NCBI RefSeq assembly: GCF_004345645.1
Contig: NZ_SLWS01000006.1
Location: 496,001 to 560,000, forward strand
Length of the DNA stretch: 64,000 bases
Reading direction: 5' to 3'
Source: Actinocrispum wychmicini
GTDB taxonomy: Bacteria; Actinomycetota; Actinomycetes; Mycobacteriales; Pseudonocardiaceae
Below are positions 1 to 8,124 of this stretch, one piece after another. Under the pieces are notes generated by a model, which was not told the origin of the DNA, did no database searches, and worked only from the letters and a program-made list of their open reading frames with translations. Positions within the stretch are counted from its first letter, which is position 1. Each line of letters begins with the position of its first letter. The position numbers and the translations under genes are program-made.

Positions 1-913
1 TCGCCCGCAGCGCCACGATCGTCTTGCCGCTGCCCACCTCGCCCTGCAGCAACCGGTTCATCGGATGGCTGCCGGACAGGTCCGCCGCGATCGCCGCGCC
101 CACTTCCTGCTGGCCGGCGGTCAGCTGGAACGGCAGTCGCTGGTCGAAGCCGTCCAGGATCCCGCCCTCTTTCGGCGGGCACGCGGGCGCCGGCCGGACC
201 GACGACGAGTGGCGACGCAACGACAACGCCAACTGCACGGTCAACGCCTCGTCCCACTTCAACCGCTTACGGGCCGCAGTGATCTGGTCCCAGCCGTCCG
301 GCATGTGGATCGCGCGCAGCGCGGGCTCCAGCCCCAGCAGGCCCATCTTCTGCCGCAGCCGCTCGGGCAACGGGTCCTCGGCGCCGTCCCACATCGACAG
401 GACCTGCTTGACGCAGTTGGCGATCTGCCACGTCGGCAGCTTCTGCGCGGCCGGGTAGACCGGGACCATCCTGCGCATCACGTCGTCGACCGAGTCGGTC
501 TCGTCGTCGAACAGCTCGATGTCCGGGTTGGTCAGCTGCAGCTTCCGGTTGAACATGCCGACCTTGCCGGCGAACAGCCCGCGCTTGCCCACCACGAGCT
601 TGTCCTTGTACTTGCCCTGCTGGTTGAACAGGGCCAGGGACAGCACCCGCTGGCCGTCGGTGATCTCCACCTCGGTCCGGGTGCCGCGCCGGGTCTTCAT
701 CCGGATCGAGGTGACCTTCCGGATCTCGGCCATCACGGTGACGTGCTCACCGATCTCCAGGCCGGCGATGCTGGTCAGGTCGCCGCGTTCCATGTACCGG
801 CGTGGATAGTGCCGCAGCAGGTCGCCGACCGTGTGCAGGTCAAGGGAGCCGGCCAACGCGTCGGCCGACTTCTTGCCCAGCAACGGCACCAGACCGTCCT
901 CAAACGAAGCCAT
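1..913 (-). CDS. recG: ATP-dependent DNA helicase RecG, N-terminal part (runs off window)
   Basis: Only the first ~304 residues are present; the gene continues leftward past base 1. RecG remodels stalled replication forks and branch-migrates Holliday junctions. The start ATG (bases 913-911) opens MASFEDGLVPLLGKKSADAL. The N-terminal half carries the wedge/OB fold (about residues 55-150, including HYPRRY and NQQGKYKDK). Near the window edge is the Walker A motif LLQGEVGSGKT (about residue 290), nearly the canonical RecG P-loop. The gene lies 33 bp downstream of the DAK-domain gene on the same strand, so the two are probably one transcript, as in other actinobacteria. The helicase C-terminal lobe cannot be assessed here. 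Confidence 0.95.
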   Translation of the reverse strand, partial: MASFEDGLVPLLGKKSADALAGSLDLHTVGDLLRHYPRRYMERGDLTSIAGLEIGEHVTVMAEIRKVTSIRMKTRRGTRTEVEITDGQRVLSLALFNQQGKYKDKLVVGKRGLFAGKVGMFNRKLQLTNPDIELFDDETDSVDDVMRRMVPVYPAAQKLPTWQIANCVKQVLSMWDGAEDPLPERLRQKMGLLGLEPALRAIHMPDGWDQITAARKRLKWDEALTVQLALSLRRHSSSVRPAPACPPKEGGILDGFDQRLPFQLTAGQQEVGAAIAADLSGSHPMNRLLQGEVGSGKTIVALRA

Positions 914-946
914 TGTGGTGCACACTATCGACCAGCACCGACAGGC

Positions 947-2563
947 TTACTCCACCCCGAGCATCAGCACCGAATCGCGCTGGCCACCTCGGTAGGCCAC
1001 GAACTCGACCGCTGGGTGGGCGGCGCGCAGGTGCTTCTCCAGGGCGTCGGCCAGGTCTTCGGGGGCGTCCGCGCCGAGCAGGGCCGTGACCAGTTCGCCG
1101 CCGACCGACAGCATCCGGTCGACGACCGCGTACGCACCCGTGACGACCTTGTCCGGGGTGGTCGGGCCTTGTTCGATGCGCATCACCTCGCCGTCGGCGA
1201 AGCCCAACAGGTCACCGGCGCGGCACGGGCCGATCCACGTGATCGCGTCCGCGTCCGCCACGACCAGTTCGCCTCTGCGGGTCGCCGCGGACGCCTCGGC
1301 CATCGCCACCACGTCGTCCCCGGCTCGTCGGGCGGGGTCGTGGACGGCGAGGGCGGCGAGCGCCTGGACCGGCGACACGCACGGGACGACCACGACGTCC
1401 TGGCCGCCGGCGACCGCCCTGGTGGCGGCCTCGTCGGCGATCCCGACCAGGCTGTCGTCGCCTGGCAGCACCGTGACGTGCGCGGCCCCGGTGGAGGTGA
1501 TCAGATTCAGCAGGTCCCATACGTCCGGTTCGTCGTCATCGCCGGCCTCCAGAACCAGGGCGCCCTCGGTCCGGAACAGGTGCGCGATGCCGGCACCACG
1601 GGCGGGGATCACGACCACGCGGTTGCGCCGGAACCGGGACGGCACACCTTCCGCGTCGGCGAACCTGGCGACCATGATCCGGTGCGGCCGTCCGGTCTCC
1701 ACACCCGCCTCGATCGCCGCGCCCACGTCGTTGCAGTGCACATGCACGGTCCACAGCCCGTCGCCGTCGCCCACCACGGACACGCAGTCGCCGAGCCGGC
1801 TCAGCGTGTCCCGCAGCGCGCCGGTCTTCGAGTCGGTCGTCGAGTCCAGCAGGTACATGACCTCGTAGCCGAACTCCGTGGACCCGGCCTCGCGCGCGGC
1901 CACCGGCGACGACACGGTGTTCGAGTACGGCACGACCGGCTCGTCGCGTTCGTTCACGACCGTGACCAGGGACTCCAGCAACACGAGGACGCCACGGCCG
2001 CCCGCGTCCACCACGCCTGCTTCGGCCAGCACGTCCAACTGCTGCGGCGTCAACGCCAACGCGTCCGCGGCTGCCCTCGCCGCCGCGGCCGTGACCTCGT
2101 GCAGCACGTTGCTCCGCGTCTTACGCGCGGCGGCGGCCGACGCCGTCAGGACTGTCAGCATGGTTCCCGCGCGCGGTTCCGCGACCGCCTCAGCAGCGAG
2201 TTCAGCGGCTCTGACCAGGGCTTTTCCCACGTCGACCGGGCCGGCTTCGACGACGTCACGCAACGTCTCGGCCAGGCCCCGGAGCATCTGGGACACGATC
2301 ACCCCGGAATTGCCCCGAGCGCCCGCAAGCGCTCCCTTTGCCAGAACGGTCAGCGCCGCGCCCGCTTCGGAACGTTCGTCCACCGGGGCGCGCAGCAGCG
2401 ACTCCAGGGCCGCGCGCATCGTGCCGAGCAGGTTGGATCCCGTGTCGCCGTCGGGCACAGGGAAGACGTTGATGCCGTCGATGGCCTCGCGCTGGGCGTC
2501 GAGAGACCGTACGCTCACCGCCGCCCACCGGCGGATCGCGGCGGCGTCCAGGGCCTGCAGCAC
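947..2563 (-). CDS. DAK phosphatase/FakA-like kinase-domain protein (DhaL + DegV-partner type)
   Basis: Encodes 538 residues. The N-terminal DhaL domain shows the nucleotide/metal-binding signature NVFPVPDGDTGSN (about residues 30-43) and a second glycine-rich stretch GARGNSGVI (about 83-91). The rest matches the FakA/YloV family layout, in which the protein phosphorylates a fatty acid held by a DegV-type carrier. No degV-like fakB is in this window, so the substrate is inferred from family only. The GTG start at 2563 is preceded by GAGAGGAG at good spacing. It sits directly upstream of recG and divergent from rpmB, a conserved actinobacterial arrangement. Confidence 0.88.
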   Translation of the reverse strand: MLQALDAAAIRRWAAVSVRSLDAQREAIDGINVFPVPDGDTGSNLLGTMRAALESLLRAPVDERSEAGAALTVLAKGALAGARGNSGVIVSQMLRGLAETLRDVVEAGPVDVGKALVRAAELAAEAVAEPRAGTMLTVLTASAAAARKTRSNVLHEVTAAAARAAADALALTPQQLDVLAEAGVVDAGGRGVLVLLESLVTVVNERDEPVVPYSNTVSSPVAAREAGSTEFGYEVMYLLDSTTDSKTGALRDTLSRLGDCVSVVGDGDGLWTVHVHCNDVGAAIEAGVETGRPHRIMVARFADAEGVPSRFRRNRVVVIPARGAGIAHLFRTEGALVLEAGDDDEPDVWDLLNLITSTGAAHVTVLPGDDSLVGIADEAATRAVAGGQDVVVVPCVSPVQALAALAVHDPARRAGDDVVAMAEASAATRRGELVVADADAITWIGPCRAGDLLGFADGEVMRIEQGPTTPDKVVTGAYAVVDRMLSVGGELVTALLGADAPEDLADALEKHLRAAHPAVEFVAYRGGQRDSVLMLGVE

Positions 2564-2614
2564 GGGTCCGCTCCTCTCGTCATGACGGCTCGCGCGAGGG
2601 TAACCGGGGCCGGT

Positions 2615-2644
2615 TTGTCTCCGCCGGACACCACCCGTTACCCT
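2615..2644 (+). promoter_or_regulatory. Candidate sigma-A type promoter for rpmB
   Basis: TTGTCT (2615-2620), 18-bp spacer, TACCCT (2639-2644), about 80 bp upstream of the rpmB start. The assignment rests on hexamer match and position only. Confidence 0.35.
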
Positions 2645-2726
2645 GACATGGTTGCCCGGCCGGCCCGGGTGTGACTGTTGGCTGGGATGTGTCCCGCCGG
2701 CAAATCATCATGGAAAGGACACTGAC

Positions 2727-2918
2727 GTGGCTGCTGTCTGCGACGTCTGCGGTAAGGGGCCGGGCTTCGGCAAGTCGGTCTCGTACTCGCACCGGCGTAC
2801 CAACCGCCGGTGGAACCCGAACATCCAGACCGTGCACGCCAAGGTCGGCGTCTCTCAGCGCAAGCGGCTGAACGTGTGCACCTCCTGCCTGAAGGCGGGC
2901 AAGGTCGTTCGCGGCTGA
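2727..2918 (+). CDS. rpmB: 50S ribosomal protein L28, zinc-binding (C+) form
   Basis: The 63-residue product starts at GTG 2727, with GGAAAGGAC just upstream as ribosome site; an in-frame extension back to 2652 lacks family similarity and is rejected. L28 is a late-assembling large-subunit protein. Two Cys pairs, CDVC near the N-terminus and CTSC near the C-terminus, form the zinc ribbon, so this is the C+ paralogue. Actinobacteria often carry a second, cysteine-free, Zur-controlled copy elsewhere. The gene is monocistronic: a strong terminator follows 15 bp after the stop. Confidence 0.96.
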   Translation: MAAVCDVCGKGPGFGKSVSYSHRRTNRRWNPNIQTVHAKVGVSQRKRLNVCTSCLKAGKVVRG

Positions 2919-2932
2919 CGTGATTTTCGCCG

Positions 2933-2964
2933 ACGGCCCGGGTGACTCAGCTCGCCCGGGCCGT
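2933..2964 (+). terminator. Rho-independent terminator of rpmB
   Basis: A perfect 10-bp stem ACGGCCCGGG / CCCGGGCCGT (2933-2942, 2955-2964) with a 12-nt loop follows the rpmB stop and is followed by a short T run. Confidence 0.75.
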
Positions 2965-3007
2965 TTGGCGTGCCCTCGTCGCGGCGTGACGGCCGTGGCA
3001 TAGTGGC

Positions 3008-3925
3008 GTGGTGGATACGCTGGGGGCGTTGGCGCACCGCGGTGGCCTGCTGGTTCAACGGCCGGAGTTGTCGGTCGGGGTCGTGCAGGCCGTGTCCCGC
3101 ACGTCCGGCCTGACCATCGAACTGCTCGCGCGACAGCCGTTGGACCGTCGTGACGCCGTCGAACGGCAGCGTGACATCCGCGCGGGCCAGCGATCCCAGC
3201 CGGCGCCCCGGCGGCTGCTGCCCGACTTCGACGAAGGCGAAGGACTGCGGGTCGGCTGGCTCGACCGGCCGGACCACGCGCAGTGGGTGTTCTCGACGCG
3301 CGGCGAATCCAGCAGCGGCGACCACTACGAGGGCACGGACGGTCCGAGCACACGGGCACAGTTCGAGCTGCCGCCGACGTTCGACGAAGTGGACTTGGTA
3401 CTCGCCTGGCCCGAGATCGGTTTCGCGGAGACCGTCACCAGGTTGTCGCTGCCGGACCGGGCCACGGTCGCGGGAGCCACGGTCTCTGTCTGGCAGGCGC
3501 CGGTGAACACCACGCCGGTGCCACGGTCGGCGAACCAGCGAACCGCCGACATGCGCGACGAACGACCACACATCGAGGCAGGCAGCATTGTCGCGCAACC
3601 GCGGGTTCTGCATCGCGGCCGGGACGCGGTCGTCGTACTCACCCGGCTGACCGAGATCGACTCGCTCCTGTCGTTGGAGCTGGTGAGCATCGCCAGGAAC
3701 AGCCTGGTCAGTTGGCCCGATCCCGGTGCCACACTCGCGGTTCTCGCCGGCGACGACGTCGTGGAGCTGTCCAGCGGCAACGGCGAAAGCACCGGCGGCA
3801 ACGGAAGGTTCCACGGCCGGTGCGAGTTCGTCGTCGAGCGACCGGCCACGAACGTCCTCGACCTGCTGGTGGCCTGGACGTCCGCGAAACTGTGGGACGT
3901 CCAGGCTCAGATCCAGCTCGAGTAA
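3008..3925 (+). CDS. Conserved hypothetical protein with internally duplicated domain
   Basis: 305 residues, family not recognised. Start is GTG 3008 or the adjacent GTG 3011. No signal peptide or membrane segment is visible. The protein appears to be a tandem repeat: the segment RAQFELPPTFDEVDLVLAWP (about residues 118-137) aligns with RCEFVVERPATNVLDLLVAW (about 276-295), and the preceding stretches (ELLARQPLD... and ELVSIARNS...) also correspond. Each half seems to be a beta-rich unit of about 120-150 residues. It converges with ung, the two stops lying a single base apart. Confidence 0.8.
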   Translation: MVDTLGALAHRGGLLVQRPELSVGVVQAVSRTSGLTIELLARQPLDRRDAVERQRDIRAGQRSQPAPRRLLPDFDEGEGLRVGWLDRPDHAQWVFSTRGESSSGDHYEGTDGPSTRAQFELPPTFDEVDLVLAWPEIGFAETVTRLSLPDRATVAGATVSVWQAPVNTTPVPRSANQRTADMRDERPHIEAGSIVAQPRVLHRGRDAVVVLTRLTEIDSLLSLELVSIARNSLVSWPDPGATLAVLAGDDVVELSSGNGESTGGNGRFHGRCEFVVERPATNVLDLLVAWTSAKLWDVQAQIQLE

Positions 3926-3926
3926 C

Positions 3927-4601
3927 TCAGGGCAGCTTCCACTCCACCGGCTCCGCGCCCTGCTTGACCAGCAGTTCGTTGGCACGGCTGAACGGGCGCG
4001 AGCCGAAGAAGCCGCCGGCCGCGGACATCGGGCTGGGGTGCGCGGACTCGATGCACGGCAACGGGTCGAGCAGCGGCCGGAGGTTACGGGCGTTGCGGCC
4101 CCACAGGATCGACACCAGCGGTTTGTCCCGCGCGGCCAACGCCCGGATCGCCTGCTCGGTCACGTCCTCCCAGCCTTTGCCCTGGTGCGAGTTGGGCTTG
4201 CCGGGCTGCACGGTGAGCGCCCTGTTGAGCAGCAGCACGCCGTTCTCGGTCCACGGGGTCAGGTCGCCGTTGCCCGGCTTGGGGTGGCCGAGGTCGTCCA
4301 TGTACTCCTTGTAGATGTTGATCAGGCTCTTCGGGATCGGCCGGACGTCCGGCGCCACCGAGAAGGACAGCCCGACCGCGTGCCCCGGGGTCGGGTACGG
4401 GTCCTGGCCGACGATCAACACACGCACGTCGTCGAACGGCTGCTTGAACGCGCGCAACACGTTCTCGCCGGCGGGCAGGTATGTCCGATCGGCGGCGACC
4501 TCCGCGCGGAGGAACTCGCCCATCGCCGCGATCTTGTCCGCGACCGGTTCGAGGGCCGTGGCCCAACCGGGATCCATCACTTCGTTGAGGGGACGTGCCA
4601 T
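3927..4601 (-). CDS. ung: Uracil-DNA glycosylase, family 1
   Basis: 224 residues, the usual family length. It removes uracil from DNA to start base-excision repair. The diagnostic motifs are all intact: the water-activating loop GQDPYPTPGHAVGLSFS (about residue 65), the uracil-binding LLLNRALTV (about 125), and the DNA-intercalating HPSPMSA (about 187). The gene is transcribed away from the gamma carbonic anhydrase/thiL pair on the same strand, with 48 bp between, so it may be co-transcribed with them. Confidence 0.97.
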   Translation of the reverse strand: MARPLNEVMDPGWATALEPVADKIAAMGEFLRAEVAADRTYLPAGENVLRAFKQPFDDVRVLIVGQDPYPTPGHAVGLSFSVAPDVRPIPKSLINIYKEYMDDLGHPKPGNGDLTPWTENGVLLLNRALTVQPGKPNSHQGKGWEDVTEQAIRALAARDKPLVSILWGRNARNLRPLLDPLPCIESAHPSPMSAAGGFFGSRPFSRANELLVKQGAEPVEWKLP

Positions 4602-4649
4602 GTCGCCGGAGGATAAACCGCCCGGAAGTACGGCCCGACGTCGGGTTCC

Positions 4650-5171
4650 TCAGTCGAGCCTGCGCAGGCCGGCCTTGTACGCCTTGATGTTCTCCACGTA
4701 CTTGTCCACGATCTCCGCCCAGGAGTCCGGCGGCACCTCGTAGCCCTCACGGATCCGCGCGGGCACACCGAGTGCCATCCGGCGCGTGGGGATGTGTCCG
4801 TTGAACGACATGACCGCGCCCGCGCCGAGGATCGCGCCCTCCTCCACCACGGAACCGTTGAGCAGCACGGAACCTGACGCGATCAGGCACCCGTCGCCGA
4901 CGGTCGCGCCTTCGATGTGCACGTTGTGTCCGATGACACAGTTCGCGCCGATCAGCGTCGGGTGGAACTCGGTGCAGTGGACGACCGTGCCGTCCTGGAC
5001 GCTTGTCCGCGCGCCGACCTGGATGCCGCCGTAGTCCCCTCGCAGCACCGCCTGCGGCCATACGGACGCGTGCGCGTGCAGTGTCACGTCCCCGATGACC
5101 GTCGCGTCAGGATGGACGTAACTGTCGGGGTGGATGATCGGCTCGCGGTCTCCGAGGGCGTAGATCGGCAC
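4650..5171 (-). CDS. Gamma-carbonic-anhydrase-family protein (left-handed beta-helix)
   Basis: 173 residues from GTG 5171, chosen because GGAGG lies 6 bp upstream and the longer reading frame would run into thiL. Hexapeptide repeats dominate (IGDVTL, IGANCVIGHNVHIEGATVGDGC). The three zinc-ligand histidines typical of the gamma class are present: one in VVHCTEFH and two in GHNVH. Family members are carbonic anhydrases or related transferases; activity here is inferred, since many CaiE/PaaY-like relatives have uncertain function. It lies 25 bp downstream of thiL, on the same strand. Confidence 0.88.
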   Translation of the reverse strand: MPIYALGDREPIIHPDSYVHPDATVIGDVTLHAHASVWPQAVLRGDYGGIQVGARTSVQDGTVVHCTEFHPTLIGANCVIGHNVHIEGATVGDGCLIASGSVLLNGSVVEEGAILGAGAVMSFNGHIPTRRMALGVPARIREGYEVPPDSWAEIVDKYVENIKAYKAGLRRLD

Positions 5172-5196
5172 GCTGTTCCTCCACTGTGGACTTCTC

Positions 5197-6162
5197 TCAA
5201 CGCCAGTGCTGCCAGCCGCCGGGGCCTTCGTACGGCCGGCCGTCCACGGTGATCCCGTCACCGCGCCAGACCGTGCCGATGGTCACCCAGCCCTCGGGCA
5301 CCGCGCCCGGCCCCGGGAAGGTCGCCGCCAGCGCGTGGTCCTCGCCGCCGGTGAGCACCCAGTGCCGCGGGTCGGCGCCCAGCGCGGTGCCGACGTCGAC
5401 CAGTCGCTGGTGCACCTCCAGCAGGTCGGTGCGAACGTCAATGGCCACACCGGAAGCCTCCGCGATGTGGTCCAGATCCGCCAGCAGCCCGTCCGACACG
5501 TCGATCATCGCGGTCGCCCCGCTCATCGCCGCCTGCGCACCCGCCGCGTACGGCGGCTCCGGCGCGCGGTGCGCGTTGACCACCGTGACCGGCGACCGGA
5601 AACCCCGGCCCAGCACGGCAAGCCCGGCGGCGGACCAGCCCAACCGGCCGCACACCGCGACCACGTCACCGACCAGGGCGCCGGAGCGCAGCACCGGGGC
5701 GCGGCCCTGCAAGTCCCCCAACGCCGTGACGGAGATCACCAGCGTCTGCGAGCTGACGATGTCGCCGCCGACCAGGCCGACCCGGGCCCGGCCCGCCTCC
5801 TTCCACATGCCGGTGGTGATCTCGTCCACCAGCTCCACTGTGGTCTCCGGCGGGCACGCCAACCCGACCAGCACAGCGGTCGGTGTCGCGCCCATCGCGG
5901 TCACGTCGGCCAGGTTCACCGCCACGGCCTTGTGCCCGACCTGCTCCGGAGTGGACCAGTCCAGCCGGAAATGCACGCCCTCCACGAGAACGTCCGTGCT
6001 GGCCACCACCCGGCCGTCGGAGGCGACCACGACCGCGGCGTCGTCCCCCGGTCCGAGCAGGGTGCTCGGCGGTTGGGCACGGCCAACCGTCAACCGCTGA
6101 ATGAGGGAGAACTCACCCAGATCAGCGACAGTGCCCGCCCCCTCTGGCGTGTCCGATCGCAC
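5197..6162 (-). CDS. thiL: Thiamine-monophosphate kinase
   Basis: 321 residues from GTG 6162, which has GGAGG 5 bp upstream; longer in-frame starts would invade the divergent promoter region. ThiL phosphorylates thiamine monophosphate to the diphosphate cofactor. Motifs of the PurM/ThiL fold are visible: GPGDDAAVV and STDVLVEGVHFRLDW near the N-terminus, NLADVTAMGA, GGDIVSS, IDVSDGLLADL, and LTGGEDHALAATFP near the C-terminus. Linked with the gamma carbonic anhydrase gene. Confidence 0.95.
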   Translation of the reverse strand: MRSDTPEGAGTVADLGEFSLIQRLTVGRAQPPSTLLGPGDDAAVVVASDGRVVASTDVLVEGVHFRLDWSTPEQVGHKAVAVNLADVTAMGATPTAVLVGLACPPETTVELVDEITTGMWKEAGRARVGLVGGDIVSSQTLVISVTALGDLQGRAPVLRSGALVGDVVAVCGRLGWSAAGLAVLGRGFRSPVTVVNAHRAPEPPYAAGAQAAMSGATAMIDVSDGLLADLDHIAEASGVAIDVRTDLLEVHQRLVDVGTALGADPRHWVLTGGEDHALAATFPGPGAVPEGWVTIGTVWRGDGITVDGRPYEGPGGWQHWR

Positions 6163-6271
6163 AAATGCCTCCGATACCGAATGTTCGGACCCCCGAACAT
6201 TCCCCGCGTGGGGTACCTTGCTGACCACGTTCCTACCTTGACCATTCTTGTCCAGACGAAGGGGCACGCCG

Positions 6272-6505
6272 GTGGTCCACGCATACATCCTGATTCAGAC
6301 CGAGGTCGGCAAGGCGGCCGCGGTGGCCGCGGAGATCGCCGACATCCAGGGAGTGACCACGGCGGAGGACGTCACCGGCCCGTACGACGTGATCGTGAGG
6401 GCCCAGGCGGACAACGTGGACCTGCTCGGCCAACTGGTGGTCGCGCGGATCCAGAACGTGGACGGGATCACCCGAACGCTCACCTGCCCGGTGGTCCATC
6501 TCTGA
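6272..6505 (+). CDS. Stand-alone Lrp/AsnC ligand-binding (RAM) domain protein
   Basis: 77 residues, starting at GTG 6272 behind GAAGGGG. The whole protein is one alpha/beta RAM domain (VHAYILIQTEVGKAA, ending in TRTLTCPVVHL); there is no helix-turn-helix. Such stand-alone domains form oligomers that can bind amino acids and may partner with full Lrp proteins. It is divergent from thiL and directly upstream of the DUF3515 gene (19 bp), a conserved actinobacterial neighbourhood. Confidence 0.9.
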   Translation: MVHAYILIQTEVGKAAAVAAEIADIQGVTTAEDVTGPYDVIVRAQADNVDLLGQLVVARIQNVDGITRTLTCPVVHL

Positions 6506-6524
6506 CACATGCTGTAGTGGACGG

Positions 6525-7061
6525 GTGGACAGGCCAAGGGTGCTCGTCGCGGCCGTCGCGGCCGTGCTGCTCATCGTCGGGGTGATCATCGTCAGCCTCG
6601 TGTTCGGCTCGCGCGGACGCGACCGGGCCTCGCCGACCCCGCCCGACCCGACCCGGACCGGCCCGGTAGCCCTCGGTCCGGTGATCGCGCCCGCAGCCGG
6701 CTCTCCTGAGTGTGGAACGCTGCTGACGAAACTCCCGGCGACCCTGCAGTCCGGCTCAACCGTACTGGCCAAGGTCCCGCTGCGGGAACCGGCCCCACCG
6801 GCGACCGCGGCGTGGGCCGACCAACGCGCCGATCCGGTGGTGCTGCGCTGCGGTCTGGACCGCCCGGCCGAGCTGACCCCGACCACGACCCTGCGGGCGG
6901 TGTCCGGAGTGTCGTGGCTCCCGGTGGACGGCACGGACTCGACGACCTGGTACCTGGCGGACCGAACCGTCTACGTCGCCGTCACCATCCCGGCCACCGC
7001 AGGCACCGGCCCCCTGCAGGACCTGTCGGACCTGATCGGCAAGACCCTGCCGAAGAAGTAG
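6525..7061 (+). CDS. DUF3515 membrane-anchored extracytoplasmic protein
   Basis: 178 residues. One N-terminal membrane segment (about residues 6-26, VLVAAVAAVLLIVGVIIVSL) is followed by a Pro-rich linker and an outside domain with two cysteines (PECGTLL and VVLRCGLDRPAEL), probably a disulfide. The CGLDRP segment and size are typical of DUF3515, whose function is unknown. It converges with ddl, 2 bp between stops. Confidence 0.88.
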   Translation: MDRPRVLVAAVAAVLLIVGVIIVSLVFGSRGRDRASPTPPDPTRTGPVALGPVIAPAAGSPECGTLLTKLPATLQSGSTVLAKVPLREPAPPATAAWADQRADPVVLRCGLDRPAELTPTTTLRAVSGVSWLPVDGTDSTTWYLADRTVYVAVTIPATAGTGPLQDLSDLIGKTLPKK

Positions 7062-7063
7062 CC

Positions 7064-8113
7064 CTACCGGAGACCTGTCCCGCGGGCGACGGCGGTCTCC
7101 AGCAGGATCGTCACGAGGGACTGGTAGTCCACCCCGGTCACTGCCCACATTTTGGGAAAGGCCGAGCTGGGCGTGAAGCCGGGCATGGTGTTCAGCTCGT
7201 TGATCACCAGCTCGCCGTCCGGCCGGACGAAGAAGTCCACCCTGGCCAGCCCCTGGCCGTCCATGGCCTGGAAGGCACGCACCGACAGGGCCCGGACCGA
7301 CTCGATCGCGGCGTCCCCGATCTTCGCGGGAATGTCCAGTTCAAGGGCGTCGTCCAGGTACTTCGCCTCGAAGTCGTAGTACTCGAAGTCGGCGCTGATC
7401 CGTACCTCGGACGGCAGCGACGCCTCGGTCCGGCCGTCCGGGAACTCGAGCACACCGCACTCGATCTCCCGGCCGACGACCATCGCCTCGATGATCACCT
7501 TCGGGTCCACAGCCCGCGCGAAGGCGATCGCGCCGTCCAGCTCGTCCCACGATGTGACTTTGCTGATCCCATATGATGAACCGGCGCGGGCGGGCTTCAC
7601 GAACACCGGAAGGCCCAGCCGGTCCTTCTGCCCCCCGGACAACGTCCGGACGTTCGGCCGCAGCACCTCGTACGCGCCGATCGGCAGCCCTTCGGCGGCC
7701 AGCAGCTTCTTGGTGTACTCCTTGTCCATCACCACCGCGCTGGACAGCACGCCCGCGCCGACGTACGGCACGCCGGCCAGTTCCAGCAGGCCCTGGATGG
7801 TGCCGTCCTCGCCGAACGCGCCGTGCAGCAACGGGAACACCACGTCCACTTCGGCCAACGTGTCGACCTGGTTCACCGCCACCAGGTCGGTCGACAGGGA
7901 CGGCAGCTCACGGCCGGTGAGCGCGAGCGTCGCGGGGTCGCCGGGGCCCAGCACCCACCGGCCCTGTGGCGTGATGCCCACCGGCACCACTTCGAACCGG
8001 TCGGGGTCGACGTTGGCGAGCACACTCGCGGCCGAGACACAGCTGACCGAGTGCTCGGTGCTCCGGCCGCCGAAGATGACGGCGACTCGGGTTTTGCGCG
8101 TCTGCTCGTTCAT
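7064..8113 (-). CDS. ddl: D-alanine--D-alanine ligase
   Basis: 349 residues from ATG 8113; the longer frame from 8230 overlaps the MocR gene and is rejected. It makes the D-Ala-D-Ala end of peptidoglycan precursors in the cytoplasm. ATP-grasp features are present: FGGRSTEHSVS, HGAFGEDGTIQGLLE, VKPARAGSSYGISKV, and C-terminal NELNTMPGF with metal ligands. The omega-loop reads YYDFEAKYLD, keeping the tyrosine that favours D-Ala; D-Ala:D-lactate (VanA-type) ligases have His there. The SSYG stretch is slightly VanA-like (SSFG), but overall this looks like the housekeeping enzyme. Confidence 0.95.
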   Translation of the reverse strand: MNEQTRKTRVAVIFGGRSTEHSVSCVSAASVLANVDPDRFEVVPVGITPQGRWVLGPGDPATLALTGRELPSLSTDLVAVNQVDTLAEVDVVFPLLHGAFGEDGTIQGLLELAGVPYVGAGVLSSAVVMDKEYTKKLLAAEGLPIGAYEVLRPNVRTLSGGQKDRLGLPVFVKPARAGSSYGISKVTSWDELDGAIAFARAVDPKVIIEAMVVGREIECGVLEFPDGRTEASLPSEVRISADFEYYDFEAKYLDDALELDIPAKIGDAAIESVRALSVRAFQAMDGQGLARVDFFVRPDGELVINELNTMPGFTPSSAFPKMWAVTGVDYQSLVTILLETAVARGTGLR

Positions 8114-8124
8114 GCCGCCCGACC

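Noticed and set aside
65..2674. 869-residue frame on the + strand opposite the DAK-domain gene and recG
   Set aside because: Low-complexity Arg/His/Gln-rich translation, no family similarity; antisense shadow of two well-supported genes in GC-rich DNA.
7064..8113. VanA-like D-Ala:D-lactate ligase suggested by SSYG in the serine loop
   Set aside because: The omega-loop keeps the tyrosine (YYDFEAKY) typical of D-Ala:D-Ala ligases and no vanH/vanX genes are adjacent.
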